DNA of 64,000 nucleotides. Origin: Corynebacterium imitans. Lineage in GTDB: Bacteria > Actinomycetota > Actinomycetes > Mycobacteriales > Mycobacteriaceae. Positions 15,386 to 23,416 of the stretch are shown piece after piece. The translations under genes and the position numbers were made by a program. The stretch covers positions 881,660 to 945,659 of the forward strand of contig NZ_CP009211.1 in the NCBI RefSeq assembly GCF_000739455.1, given 5' to 3'. Each line of letters begins with the position of its first letter. The first letter of the stretch is position 1. The notes under the pieces were generated by a model. That model saw only the letters and a program-made list of their open reading frames with translations, was not told where the DNA came from and did no database searches.

Positions 15386-15586
15386 TTACCCCATAAACAT
15401 CCCCATATACCCCATATTTTCGCAGTTCTGCTGCCTACACAAAAACTTGTTGCGTTCTGGATCCTGCATAACGGTCCAAACAAGTCCAGGTGCCTCATGG
15501 CTGCCGAGTTCAGTGGCACCCAACATCCTGACGCGCTCCACTAGGGCTTCGCGTTCAGTGGCGCCGCCGTCGATGTGCATGCGGTT
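15386..15586 (-). pseudogene. C-terminal fragment of a VOC/glyoxalase-like protein
   Basis: The frame starts after a TAA at about 15586-15588 and reads NRMHIDGGATEREALVERV...LGATELGSHEAPGLVWTVMQDPERNKF, the last roughly 55 residues of a vicinal-oxygen-chelate fold protein (typical WxVMxDPExNxF ending). The N-terminal half is missing. No ribosome binding site is evident. It lies between the iron operon promoter and arfB copy 2, at another mosaic junction. Confidence 0.6.
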
Positions 15587-15620
15587 TTACCGGGGGTGGG
15601 GTCGGCAACGCGCTGAAAAC

Positions 15621-16061
15621 TTAGCGCCGGGGCTTACGCCTCGTCGACTTCAACTCCGAGCGCCGCTTCTTCGCTTCGAGACGGCGTCGCACCGAGCCGC
15701 GCGTCGGCTTCGTTTTGCGCCGCGGGGGAGGTGGTGGGGCGGGTGCCTCGCGCAACAAGGTGGCCATGCGTTCCCGCGCTTCGGCACGGTTGCGGATCTG
15801 CCAGCGCTGCGTCGACGCGCTCACGGTGAGCACCGTGCCGTCCAGGCGGTGTTCGAGGTTGTGGAGGGCGCGGCGGCGTTGGGTGTCGGAAAGCGATGCG
15901 CATTCCGCGATGTCGATGGAGAGCTGCACCTTACTGTCGGTGGTGTTGACGCCCTGGCCGCCCGGGCCCGATGCCTTCGCGAACCGCTCCGACAAGTCCG
16001 CAGCGGCGACGACGAGGCCGTCGGGGATACCCTGGCCGGGTGCGATGGTCAGGTCCTGCAT
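15621..16061 (-). CDS. arfB: ArfB/YaeJ-type peptidyl-tRNA hydrolase, ribosome rescue (copy 2)
   Basis: 146 residues from the ATG at 16061. A release-factor-like hydrolase that frees ribosomes stalled on non-stop mRNA. It has the catalytic GGQ in SGPGGQGVNTTDSKVQ (near residue 36), the conserved NRAEARERM segment and a Lys/Arg-rich tail (RRKTKPTRGSVRRRLEAKKRRS) which in ArfB enters the empty mRNA channel. Full length for the family. Two other copies exist in this window: one truncated (9.0-9.3 kb), one intact (23.4-23.9 kb). Confidence 0.88.
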   Translation of the reverse strand: MQDLTIAPGQGIPDGLVVAAADLSERFAKASGPGGQGVNTTDSKVQLSIDIAECASLSDTQRRRALHNLEHRLDGTVLTVSASTQRWQIRNRAEARERMATLLREAPAPPPPPRRKTKPTRGSVRRRLEAKKRRSELKSTRRKPRR

Positions 16062-16145
16062 GCCAAACACCCTACGTTCACCCTGGGGCGGCGGGCTGTT
16101 GCGTCCGGTCCCACAGCATTGATTCCAGTAGCGGAGGCCTGGAGC

Positions 16146-16300
16146 GTCCATTATCCTGCTCGTAGGGGCTTTCCTGTTGATGAATCACGAATCCGTGCTG
16201 CTGAGGATGCCTTGGGACGTACCTTCCCAGACGTCTTGCGGCAGCGCTTGATGTCGGAGAACGGCGGCCAAATCGACGATGACGCACTGGGCGATCTAGC
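16146..16300 (+). pseudogene. SMI1/KNR4-like domain remnant
   Basis: The plus frame reads VHYPARRGFPVDESRIRAAE, then DALGRTFPDVLRQRLMSENG and GQ, which resembles the N-terminal helix and 'LP..lr..l...NGG' motif of SMI1/KNR4 immunity-type proteins. No start codon or ribosome binding site lies in a suitable place, and the frame runs into unrelated sequence overlapping the next gene. SMI1 proteins often protect against contact-dependent toxins; no toxin is visible nearby. Confidence 0.35.
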
Positions 16301-16303
16301 TGG

Positions 16304-16966
16304 TCATGGCCCCACCGTCCTGTCGGGAGTGCGGTTGTTTAAAGGGGGGTAATTTAGCACTTCAATGCCCACTTCGGCGTTGTCGTCGAGCATGAGCTGG
16401 CTGCCGAAGGGCAGGCTTGCGTCGGACGAGTACGAGAAATGGTTAGGTGAAACCCGCAGCCACACCCGCTTTCCTACGTACTCGTCCCAGCCATTGGTGT
16501 TGTCCGAGGTTCCGAAATCCCAGTGCTGCACGGATCCGAGGCGAGCGAAGGGGCTTTCCTGGGCGACCTGGCTTCCCGCCTTATTTGCCGTGATGTTGAC
16601 GGGGGAGTCGAAGACCAGCACGTAGTACACGTTGTTCGGGTCTTCGTCGCTCGGAGTGGGGCGGCCCTTCCGGGCCTGTTCGGTCGACCATGCCTCCACG
16701 TTGCCGGTGACGAGCAGGTCACCGTTCGAGTCGACGACTACCGGCAGGTTTTCCGCAGTATCCGCCGGTGCCTCCGCATCCGCCGGTGCCTCCGTATCCC
16801 CGCCAGGCTCTGCAACCTCCGCAGACTCCACAACCTCACTCGAATCCGGGTCCACCCACTGGGTGGACGTGACCACCACGATCTCGGGCGCGCCACCTCC
16901 GGCGCAACCCGAAACCACCCCGACAGAACTAGCTACAACAAGCGCGAACGCACGACGCAAATGCAT
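16304..16966 (-). CDS. Secreted lipoprotein, unknown function
   Basis: 220 residues. Signal peptide with lipobox VVSGC (Cys at about 21), a Glu/Ala/Pro-rich linker with tandem EAPADAEAPADT (about 55-75), then a globular domain of about 130 residues with LLVTGNVEAW, VYYVLVFDSPVNITANKAG and YVGKRVWLRVSPN. The domain has the same order of motifs as the lipoprotein at 24792-25322 (TGTLKAV, TYYAIDLDPQVPVTAKGG, YEGHRLRVIVRPD), so the two look like distant paralogues. I do not recognise the family. Confidence 0.75.
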   Translation of the reverse strand: MHLRRAFALVVASSVGVVSGCAGGGAPEIVVVTSTQWVDPDSSEVVESAEVAEPGGDTEAPADAEAPADTAENLPVVVDSNGDLLVTGNVEAWSTEQARKGRPTPSDEDPNNVYYVLVFDSPVNITANKAGSQVAQESPFARLGSVQHWDFGTSDNTNGWDEYVGKRVWLRVSPNHFSYSSDASLPFGSQLMLDDNAEVGIEVLNYPPLNNRTPDRTVGP

Positions 16967-17003
16967 GCGCCCACTCTAACCGGTGGGCGCAGGAAACTCT
17001 CGG

Positions 17004-17264
17004 CTATTTCCCAAGCTCCTTGCGTCGCTCGGCGGCGAGTTTCTCATCCAGCTCGAGCTTGGACGGCGTCCGCTTCTTCAGTGAGACCGGTTCGGCCGGG
17101 AGGGCGTCGAAAAGCATGGAAAGCTCCCCGCGCGTGCGCGCAACTACGGCCTGATCTGTGCGTTCTTCGAACTCCCCAACGTCCAGGTGACCGTCTGCGA
17201 ACAGTGTGCCCAGCTGGTCCAGAGCTTTCGAACGCTCGGCGTCGCCGACGCGGATTTCGTCCAT
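17004..17264 (-). CDS. DUF1707 (SHOCT-like) small protein
   Basis: 86 residues from ATG 17264 (GGAAG 6 nt upstream; a TTG 4 codons earlier is less likely). Residues 3-55 match the DUF1707 pattern: IRVGDAERSKALDQLGTLFA, DGHLDVGEFEERTDQA, and TRGELSMLFDALP. The domain is common in actinobacteria and of unknown function. Unlike many relatives it has no membrane segment; the C-terminus is a charged helix ending in RRKELGK, the same ending as the DUF1707 protein at 34294-34803. Divergent from the TipA-like gene, 50 bp away. Confidence 0.8.
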   Translation of the reverse strand: MDEIRVGDAERSKALDQLGTLFADGHLDVGEFEERTDQAVVARTRGELSMLFDALPAEPVSLKKRTPSKLELDEKLAAERRKELGK

Positions 17265-17277
17265 TAATGCTTCCAAC

Positions 17278-17308
17278 TTGCACTTGCCCCTGCGGCAAGC
17301 TGTTCAAT
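17278..17308 (+). promoter_or_regulatory. MerR-type promoter/operator of the TipA-like gene (copy 1)
   Basis: TTGCAC (17278-17283), 19-bp spacer holding the dyad TTGCCcctgCGGCAA, then TTCAAT (17303-17308). The ATG follows 7 nt later, so the transcript is probably leaderless. The same layout stands before the intact paralogue at 37.1 kb. Confidence 0.7.
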
Positions 17309-17315
17309 CGTAACC

Positions 17316-18093
17316 ATGGTAGATGGTATCGAATACACGATCGGCGAGGCCGCGGAAGCCCTCGGCGTTTCCACCAAGGCGCTGCGCCACTGGGAGGCGC
17401 TCGGCCTCATCACACCCGCGCGCACGTGGGGCCGACCACCGCGTTTACAGCGATGCGGACCTCGAGCGCGGCGCGGCCATCGCCCTCTACCGTGGAGTCG
17501 GCGTGCCGCTTGCGCAGATCGCGCAGCTTCTCGACGCCTCCGGAGCCGCTCTCACCCGCGCCCTCAAGCACCACCAAGAAGCACTCGCTTCTCGACGGCG
17601 CACGCTCGACGCCCAACTCACATCTGTCCAGCACCTCATTGACAACGCAACGAAAGGATCGACCGACATGGACGCAATGAAGAAGTACCTCGGCGAAGAT
17701 ATGCCCGCCTACCAGGAGGAGGAGGCGGAGCAGCGCTGGGGTGATACCCCGGAGTGGGCGCAGTCCCAGAAAAAGCTCGCTCAAATGGGCGAAGGTGACT
17801 TCAAACGTCTGCAGGAAGAACAAGACGCGCTCGCCGCGGATCTGATCGCCGCACGCGATTCCGGCGTGGACCCCGGCTCCGAGGAAGCCGAAGCACTGGT
17901 GGAGCGCCACCGTGCAAGCATCGCCCAGTGGTACGAGGTGACCCCGGCTCGCCAGCTCATCCTCGCGCGCATGTACGTTGACGACGCGCGCTTCCACGAA
18001 GCCTACGGCGGCGCGCAGGACTACCTGCTCGAGCTGGTCACCGCCCACGCGGCGGCCGAAGGTGTGGACGTGGGCAACCCGCAGTGGGATTAG
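17316..18093 (+). pseudogene. TipA-like MerR regulator, frameshifted (copy 1)
   Basis: Codons 1-37 from ATG 17316 give a normal MerR helix-turn-helix (YTIGEAAEALGVSTKALRHW). At about 17427 one extra base (T in CGCACGtGGGG) shifts the frame; the rest continues in another frame (DHRVYSDADLERGAAIALYR...) to TAG at 18093, closely matching the intact paralogue at 37108. Full-length activator cannot be made unless the shift is a sequencing error or is bypassed. The C-terminal TipAS-like domain could still be translated from an internal ATG at 17670 preceded by GAAAGGA, giving a drug-binding half without DNA-binding; TipA genes are known to make such short forms. Confidence 0.8.
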
Positions 18094-18184
18094 AAACCGC
18101 GCAGCAGGTGCCCCACCGTGCCCTGTTGTTTCTCTGGATTTACTTACTGTCTTTCGCGAAAGGTTTCTTTGAAACTATGCGTGA

Positions 18185-18427
18185 CTAGTCGAGCAGGGCG
18201 CGGTACTGTTTGCGTGCCTTCATGGAGTGAATGACCGTTTCGGTGCTGTCGTCCCAGATGAGTACGACAATCTCGAGCAGCCTCATTGAGCTGTCGAACC
18301 CGAGGCGCAGTTCCCGTTGAGGGTGATCTTCGTCGAGCGGGGCCTTAAAAACACAACCTGATGTCGCGGCGGTAACTGTGTCTTCTGGCTTGATGCCGTG
18401 TTTCGTGGCGCTTCGGCGTACGTCCAT
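18185..18427 (-). CDS. Putative toxin of a ribbon-helix-helix toxin-antitoxin pair (BrnT-like)
   Basis: 80 residues from ATG 18427, 2 nt past the antitoxin stop. It contains MDVRRSATKHGIKPEDTV at the N-terminus, DEDHPQRELRLGFDSSMRLL in the middle, and EIVVLIWDD...VIHSMKARKQYRALL at the end, the pattern of small BrnT/RelE-fold toxins found in actinobacteria. In such pairs the toxin is thought to cleave RNA, and the antitoxin binds both toxin and operator. Gene order here is antitoxin first, toxin second. Function is inferred from family resemblance and pairing. Confidence 0.65.
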   Translation of the reverse strand: MDVRRSATKHGIKPEDTVTAATSGCVFKAPLDEDHPQRELRLGFDSSMRLLEIVVLIWDDSTETVIHSMKARKQYRALLD

Positions 18428-18429
18428 TT

Positions 18430-18675
18430 CTAAATAGCATTCTTTAGCGCTTCGCGGATTGCCTGAGAGCGTGACCATCCGTTTGCAGCCGCATACTTGT
18501 CGAGGTCCGATATCTCCCCGGGGGAAAGCCGAATGGAGATAACCTTCGCAGCATCTTCGTTTCGAGGTTTCCTTCCACGTCGACGAAGTGTCTCTACGTC
18601 GTAGCCTTTCTCGGCTTCGGTTACCCACGCATCGATTTGCTCTTCGCTGACTAGCTTCCCGTTGATAGTTTTCAT
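18430..18675 (-). CDS. Ribbon-helix-helix antitoxin
   Basis: 81 residues. The C-terminal half, from about residue 44 (KVISIRLSPGEISDLDKYAA, then NGWSRSQAIREALKNAI), is a clear ribbon-helix-helix (CopG-like) domain with the beta strand VISIRL and two helices. The N-terminal half would bind the toxin. First gene of the pair, 2 nt before the toxin ATG. Such antitoxins usually repress their own promoter, probably in 18676-18715. Confidence 0.75.
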   Translation of the reverse strand: MKTINGKLVSEEQIDAWVTEAEKGYDVETLRRRGRKPRNEDAAKVISIRLSPGEISDLDKYAAANGWSRSQAIREALKNAI

Positions 18676-18739
18676 GCAGATAATCGTAATACGGAAAAGG
18701 ACTTGGTGGCTAGGGAGAGGTTAGATTCTTCCGACAATT

Positions 18740-19294
18740 CGTCGATTTCAAATTCAACGTGGAACGCAGGGCGGAGCGTGGTTCACGCGTGGCCTTCACT
18801 GACGCTTTTCTCCGCCGCAGCACCCGGGGTACCCGCCGACACGCCATGTTATCGACCGACGGTCAATTCACGGTGGAGCACGTGGTCGCGGCCACAGGCA
18901 CGTGGTCCGCGCCCTTCGTGCCCCACCATCCCGGTACCTTCCGCAGACGCCAATGGCCTCGTCGACCTACCCCGGTCCCGAACCATTCCGCGGCGCGAAG
19001 GTCGCGGTGGTCGGTGGTGATTCCGGCCAGCTCACCGCTACCCCCATCGTCGATAGCTTGAACGATCTCGACCACGATCATCTGATCTGGTGCACTGGTT
19101 TCCGTCCGGCCCTCGGCCCATTCCGCCACCTCATGCGCGGCCGCGAAACCGCGTCGAAGAAATTACATCTAGTGGGTTACGGCAACTGGACCGGCGACGG
19201 CTCGGCTACCCTGATGGGTGTCGGGCCCTTTGCCAAACACACTGCCCAGGTAGTCGCGGGCCGTGCCGATGAAACTCGGCATCAAAAGTTTTGA
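18740..19294 (+). pseudogene. Decayed ArsO-like flavin monooxygenase
   Basis: Pieces in two or more frames match NAD(P)/FAD monooxygenases of the ArsO type found in arsenic islands: GQFTVEHVVAATGTWSAPFV then, frameshifted, YPGPEPFRGAKVAVVGGDSG (a damaged NADP-binding GGGNSG), then DHLIWCTGFRPALGPFRHL and LHLVGYGNWTGDGSATLMGV. The N-terminal FAD site is missing, the NADP motif has lost a residue and about 100 residues are deleted after it, so it is non-functional. It stops 79 bp before the convergent metal ATPase. Confidence 0.7.
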
Positions 19295-19372
19295 GGCGAC
19301 GCTTGGTCCCTGAGCAGCTCGATCCTTCTAAGATCCGCGCTGGAGAGCCAGCGCGCTGGGCGAAGGTGTGTC

Positions 19373-21265
19373 TCAGCGCTTCGCTCGTGCGGCCCGCAGG
19401 CCGTTCAAGATTACGATCACTTCGGCGACCTCGTGAACCAACACGACGGCAGCCAGGCCCAGCACGCCGCTGATCGCCAGTGGCATCAGCACGATGATGA
19501 TGGCCAGAGACAGCACGATGTTCTGGTTGATGATCCTGCTGCCTCGCCGGGCGTGCTGCAGCGCCTGCGGGATCAACCGGAGGTCGTGGCCGGTGAAGGC
19601 GACGTCAGCGGACTCGATTGCGGCGTCAGAGCCGGTTGCTCCCATCGCTATGCCCACCGTCGCGCCCGCCAGCGCAGGAGCGTCGTTGATGCCGTCTCCA
19701 ATCATCGCCGTCGGTGTTTTGGAGGAGAGCTCGGCGACGATGCTTGCCTTGTCCTCTGGGTGAAGCTCAGCGCGCACGTCGTCGATTCCGGCGATTTCAG
19801 CCAGCGCCCGGGCGGTGCGAGCGTTGTCGCCGGTGAGCATGCTCACTTCCACGCCGTTGGCGTGCAGGGTCTGCACGGCTTCGGGCACCTCGGGCCGCAG
19901 CTCGTCGCGGACCCCGATCGCCCCGGAGAGGGCGTCATCGACGGTGACAAGGACGCAGGTTTGGCCCTCGGACTCCATGCGCTCAACGTCTGCCTTTAGT
20001 GGCCCGGCGTCGATCCACCGGGGGCTGCCCACTAGCACCCGTCGACCTTCGACGGTGCCGCCGATGCCATGTCCGGCTTCCTCGCTGATGTCCTGGGCGA
20101 CGGGCGCTTCGGGCACCGCTGCCGCGATCGCCGCAGCGAGGGGGTGCGTCGATTGCTGCTCAACTGCCGCCGCGAAGGCAAGCACCTGCGCCCGATCGAA
20201 TCCGTCTGCCGGGACCACGTCGGTAACCTCGGGCTGGTTGCGGGTAAGGGTTCCGGTCTTGTCCACCGCCAGGTGACGGATGCCGCCGAGCCGCTCGAAC
20301 GCAGCGCCGGACTTGATGACCACGCCGAACTGGCTGGCCGCGCCAATCGCGGCCACGACCGTCAGCGGCACGGAGATTGCCAGCGCGCACGGCGACGCTG
20401 CGACCAGGACCACCAACGCGCGGGTGATCCACGTCTCGGGGTCGCCCAGCAGCGAGCCAATCACGCCGACCAGCACCGCCAGGATCATCACCCCGGGCAC
20501 TAGGGGTTGGGCAATCCGGTCGGCGATCCGGGCGCGGTCGCCCTTTTCCGCCTGCGCCTGCTCGACCAGGTCCACGAGTGTGGTCAGCGAGTTGTCCGTT
20601 CCAGCTGCGGTCGTCTCAATCTCCAGCACGCCGGCGGAGTTGATCGCTCCCGCGGGCACCTCGTCGCCGGGCGCGACCTCCTCCGGAATGGATTCTCCGG
20701 TGATCGCTGAGGTGTCAAGGCTGGAGCGCCCAGACCGAATGATGCCGTCCGTGGCGATCCGCTCTCCGGGGCGCACGAGCATCAGCTCGCCGGTCACGAG
20801 GTCCTTCGCTGCGACTTCGACCGCCGTGCCGTCGCGCAGCACCGTCGCGGTCTGCGGTACCAGCTTCAACAGTGCCCGCAGTCCGCCCTGGGCCCGGTCC
20901 ATCGCCTTGTCTTCAAGCGCTTCGGCGATCGAGTACAGGAACGCCAGCGCCGCGGCCTCTCCGACGTAACCAAGGATCACCGCGCCGACCGCGCTGATTG
21001 TCATAAGCAAGCCAATGCCGAGCTTGCGCTTCGTGACAAGGTTTCGTACTGCGCCGGGCGCGAACGTATACGCTCCTAGCAGCAGGCTGACCCAGAACAG
21101 TACTGTCGCGGGTGCCTCTAGCCCGGACCAGCCCAGCGCCAGGCCTATGCAGAGGGCTACACCGGAGAAGATCGGCAGTAGCAACTCGGGGTCCTTCCAC
21201 CATGGTCGATCGAGATCTTCGATCTCCGTGGCTGGTTCGTGTTCGCATCCACATGCTGAACTCAT
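19373..21265 (-). CDS. Heavy-metal P1B-type ATPase (Cd/Zn/Co-type efflux)
   Basis: 630 residues from ATG 21265. Motifs: TGES (phosphatase loop); SPC in TM6 (LVAASPCALAIS) in place of the usual CPC; DKTGTLT with the phosphorylated Asp; HPLAAAI (HP motif); GDGINDAPAL; and a last membrane segment with LVHEVAEVIVILNGLRA. SPC plus a His-Glu motif in the last helix points to the P1B-4-like group (Co/Zn/Cd) rather than classic CadA. The N-terminus is a short Cys/His motif (ACGCEHE) instead of a full metal-binding domain. The start overlaps the cmtR stop (ATGA), so both are one unit, induced by metal through CmtR. Confidence 0.88.
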   Translation of the reverse strand: MSSACGCEHEPATEIEDLDRPWWKDPELLLPIFSGVALCIGLALGWSGLEAPATVLFWVSLLLGAYTFAPGAVRNLVTKRKLGIGLLMTISAVGAVILGYVGEAAALAFLYSIAEALEDKAMDRAQGGLRALLKLVPQTATVLRDGTAVEVAAKDLVTGELMLVRPGERIATDGIIRSGRSSLDTSAITGESIPEEVAPGDEVPAGAINSAGVLEIETTAAGTDNSLTTLVDLVEQAQAEKGDRARIADRIAQPLVPGVMILAVLVGVIGSLLGDPETWITRALVVLVAASPCALAISVPLTVVAAIGAASQFGVVIKSGAAFERLGGIRHLAVDKTGTLTRNQPEVTDVVPADGFDRAQVLAFAAAVEQQSTHPLAAAIAAAVPEAPVAQDISEEAGHGIGGTVEGRRVLVGSPRWIDAGPLKADVERMESEGQTCVLVTVDDALSGAIGVRDELRPEVPEAVQTLHANGVEVSMLTGDNARTARALAEIAGIDDVRAELHPEDKASIVAELSSKTPTAMIGDGINDAPALAGATVGIAMGATGSDAAIESADVAFTGHDLRLIPQALQHARRGSRIINQNIVLSLAIIIVLMPLAISGVLGLAAVVLVHEVAEVIVILNGLRAARAKR

Positions 21266-21621
21266 GCGTCCGCTCCTTTCCCGTCGCAGCCGGGCACCGA
21301 GCACTCGGGGTCGATGCACGGGGCGTTTTCGTCGACAGCCAACGTCGCGTTCACTAGCGCGTTGAGCGCTGTCGCAAGGTGCGGATCGGCGATTTCGTAG
21401 CGTGTCTTGCGGCCCTCCGGCTCGGCGACGATGATGCCGCAGTCACGCAAGCAGGTCAGGTGGTTCGAAACGTTCGAGCGGGTCAGGTCCAGGTCGCGCG
21501 AAAGCACAGCCGGGTAGCTCGGGCCGTCGAGTAGGGTCATCAGGATTCTGGAGCGCGTCGGATCCGCCATGGCCCGGCCGAGCCGGTTCATGACGTCGAG
21601 GCGTGAAGCAATAGTCAGCAT
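21262..21621 (-). CDS. cmtR: ArsR/SmtB-family metal sensor, CmtR type
   Basis: 119 residues. Winged helix-turn-helix DLTRSNVSNHLTCLRDCGII, with the two Cys of the CmtR motif in the recognition helix (CLRDC, about residues 57 and 61) and further C-terminal Cys (CIDPECSVPGC, about 102-111). In CmtR, Cd(II)/Pb(II) is bound by C57, C61 and C102 and releases DNA. The extra C-terminal cysteines are more than CmtR needs. Overlaps the start of the ATPase gene it presumably controls; a palindromic operator lies just upstream. Confidence 0.85.
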   Translation of the reverse strand: MLTIASRLDVMNRLGRAMADPTRSRILMTLLDGPSYPAVLSRDLDLTRSNVSNHLTCLRDCGIIVAEPEGRKTRYEIADPHLATALNALVNATLAVDENAPCIDPECSVPGCDGKGADA

Positions 21622-21623
21622 GT

Positions 21624-21652
21624 GCTGAACTATACAGTAATTACTGAACTAT
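21624..21652 (-). promoter_or_regulatory. Putative CmtR operator
   Basis: Perfect palindrome CAGTAATTACTG (21635-21646) flanked by two direct copies of CTGAACTAT (21624-21632 and 21644-21652), just upstream of the cmtR start. Position and symmetry fit an ArsR-family operator overlapping the promoter. Confidence 0.6.
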
Positions 21653-21703
21653 TCAACACGCACTGAACTGACGTTGAAGCAAAGAGCTTGCGACCTGCAG
21701 GAA

Positions 21704-22342
21704 TTAGTCGATGGGGTAGCCGGTAACTGGGCCTTCGCGATTCGGCTGCCAACCCAACGCGGGGGCGACATGCGTGGCGAAGTTGTCCAAGATCTTTACG
21801 TTGACGTCGACACCCATCCCGGTGGGGATGGTGATGAGTAGGGTGTCGGCGGACATGACTGCGGCGTCGGCATTGAGCTGCTCAATGAGTTTGTCCGGCT
21901 CGGCGGCGTAGGTGCGGCCGAAGGTGGAGGCGCCGACGTCGGGAAGCATGCCCACCTGATCGGAGCCGGAGGCCTGCATGCCGAACAACTGCATGTCCGC
22001 GCCGTCGACGATGGGGAAGACGGAGCGGGACACCGACACGCGCGGCGTCCAATCGTGGCCCGCCTTCTTCCACGCGGCGCGGTAGCGGCTGATCTGATCC
22101 GCCTGGATTTCGCCCAGGGTTTGAGCGGTGGTCTCGGAGACCAGGGTGGAGGACATCAGGTTGAGCCCGTCCTTGGCGGTTTGCTCGGCAGAAGCGTGGG
22201 TGCCGGAGCCGTAGAAAATGTGCTTACGCAGCTCGGGCACCATGGGGAAGACCGGCAGGGCGGAGCCTGGCTGGAACATGTTGGGGTACTGCCGGTCCAG
22301 CGGTGCGGCGGTGGCGAATCCTCCATGGGTACAAGTCGTAGG
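21704..22342 (-). pseudogene. C-terminal part of a luciferase-like flavin oxidoreductase
   Basis: From about 22330 the frame reads GGFATAAPLDRQYPNMFQPG, then HIFYGSGTHASAEQTAKDGL and NLMSSTLVSETTAQTLGEIQ, and VSVSRSVFPIVDG, typical of the C-terminal two-thirds of LLM-family enzymes, ending GYPID. A TGA closes the frame at 22343-22345, and the N-terminal barrel half, including the active-site region, is missing; another frame just upstream holds more debris. An ATG at 22279 could in principle give a 191-residue protein, but it would lack the flavin-binding start. The N-terminal fragment at 11762-12007 may be from the same original gene. Confidence 0.7.
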
Positions 22343-22416
22343 TCAGGCCGAGGAGGATGCCGTGGCTGACTGAGTCGTAGTCCGAGTTTCCGCACCCCTG
22401 GCCTCTGGTGTACGCG

Positions 22417-22959
22417 CTAGCCCCGCTCGGGGTAGCGCACGAGGAGATCGTTGCCGATGACTGCGCCGTCGTTGAGCGTTGCCTCGTTCACCTTCGCCCC
22501 GGCTGCACCCAGGCCCATAATGTGGCCAACCTCGTCACCGTGGGCGATGAGGTGGTCGGCGATGATACGCCGGTGGCAGCGCCACCACACCGCCTCGGCG
22601 CACATGATCGCGGTGGGGGTTTCGGCGGCATTCGCCCGTAACTGCGAGATCGCGTCGGAGAACTCCTCACCCAGCGCATGGTCGGCGTAATTGTGGAAGC
22701 TGCGGTTACGCCAGTTGCCGTTAACCTCAAACGGCACCGAGTGGGACACGTTGCGTCGTCCGGTTAGGCCTTCGCTTCTGCTGTAAGTGATGCCACATGT
22801 GGGAAGGTGTTCGGCCAGGTGGTCGCCGTTGAACCACGGGTACTTCCTGGACCCGGGCAGCTTGCGCACATCCACGATGGATGTCACACCGGCAGCCTTG
22901 ATCATTTCAGCGAAGTCCTCGAACTCGAGGTTGGAGTGGCCCACGGTGAAAATGCGCAT
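22417..22959 (-). CDS. DUF488 family protein
   Basis: 180 residues from ATG 22959 (MRIFTVGHSNLEFEDFAEMI). Family marks: the N-terminal FTVGHSN, VTSIVDVRKLPGSRKYPWFN (DVR..P.S), and the C-terminal CAEAVWWRCHRRIIADHL, where Cys and the CHR(R)I motif form the conserved pocket. DUF488 proteins are of unknown biochemical role, often found in mobile or stress islands. A longer upstream frame is discounted because the family starts exactly here. Confidence 0.85.
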   Translation of the reverse strand: MRIFTVGHSNLEFEDFAEMIKAAGVTSIVDVRKLPGSRKYPWFNGDHLAEHLPTCGITYSRSEGLTGRRNVSHSVPFEVNGNWRNRSFHNYADHALGEEFSDAISQLRANAAETPTAIMCAEAVWWRCHRRIIADHLIAHGDEVGHIMGLGAAGAKVNEATLNDGAVIGNDLLVRYPERG

Positions 22960-23102
22960 GTCACCAATGCTACGCGCCAAGCGATTACACTCACATCGGC
23001 GTCCAGGTATCGTGCATCGGCAGGTGGTCGGACCGGTAGAACGCGGGGGGTAGCAGGCAGGACGTTTAATGCATTCGCGCCCGCCTTTGCGTGGCATAAA
23101 TC

Positions 23103-23360
23103 CTATTGCTGAATGCGCGCCTGATGCAGCCGGGCGTGGGCGAACGCGTCGAGGGTGTTGTCGAAGGCATGATTCTCGTGCACAAGTTGGTCAAACACGC
23201 CGAGCTCGCGCAATACCGGAACATGTTCTGGCTTCGTGGCTGCGCGTAAGACGGTGGTGCTGCGGCGTTCGAGGCACCCGATCGTCGCGCGGGACCAGTC
23301 CGAGCGGTGCCGTGCGAAACGTCGGGCGTCAATGACACCCAAAGGGTACACAGGTTCCAT
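23103..23360 (-). CDS. Hypothetical protein
   Basis: 85 residues from ATG 23360 (MEPVYPLGVIDARRFARHRS). Contains ATIGCLERRSTTVLRAATKP, then VPVLRELGVFDQLVHENHAF and DNTLDAFAHARLHQ. The frame stays open far upstream as the shadow of arfB copy 3, so the start is not certain. No membrane segment. I do not recognise it; the composition is protein-like (alternating hydrophobic and charged helices), and a damaged or shortened gene is possible given its place between junctions. Confidence 0.45.
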   Translation of the reverse strand: MEPVYPLGVIDARRFARHRSDWSRATIGCLERRSTTVLRAATKPEHVPVLRELGVFDQLVHENHAFDNTLDAFAHARLHQARIQQ

Positions 23361-23416
23361 CCAGTGACAGTGGCATTCCCGGCTCTGGCCGCTACACAGC
23401 ACCAGCGAAGGAGGAA

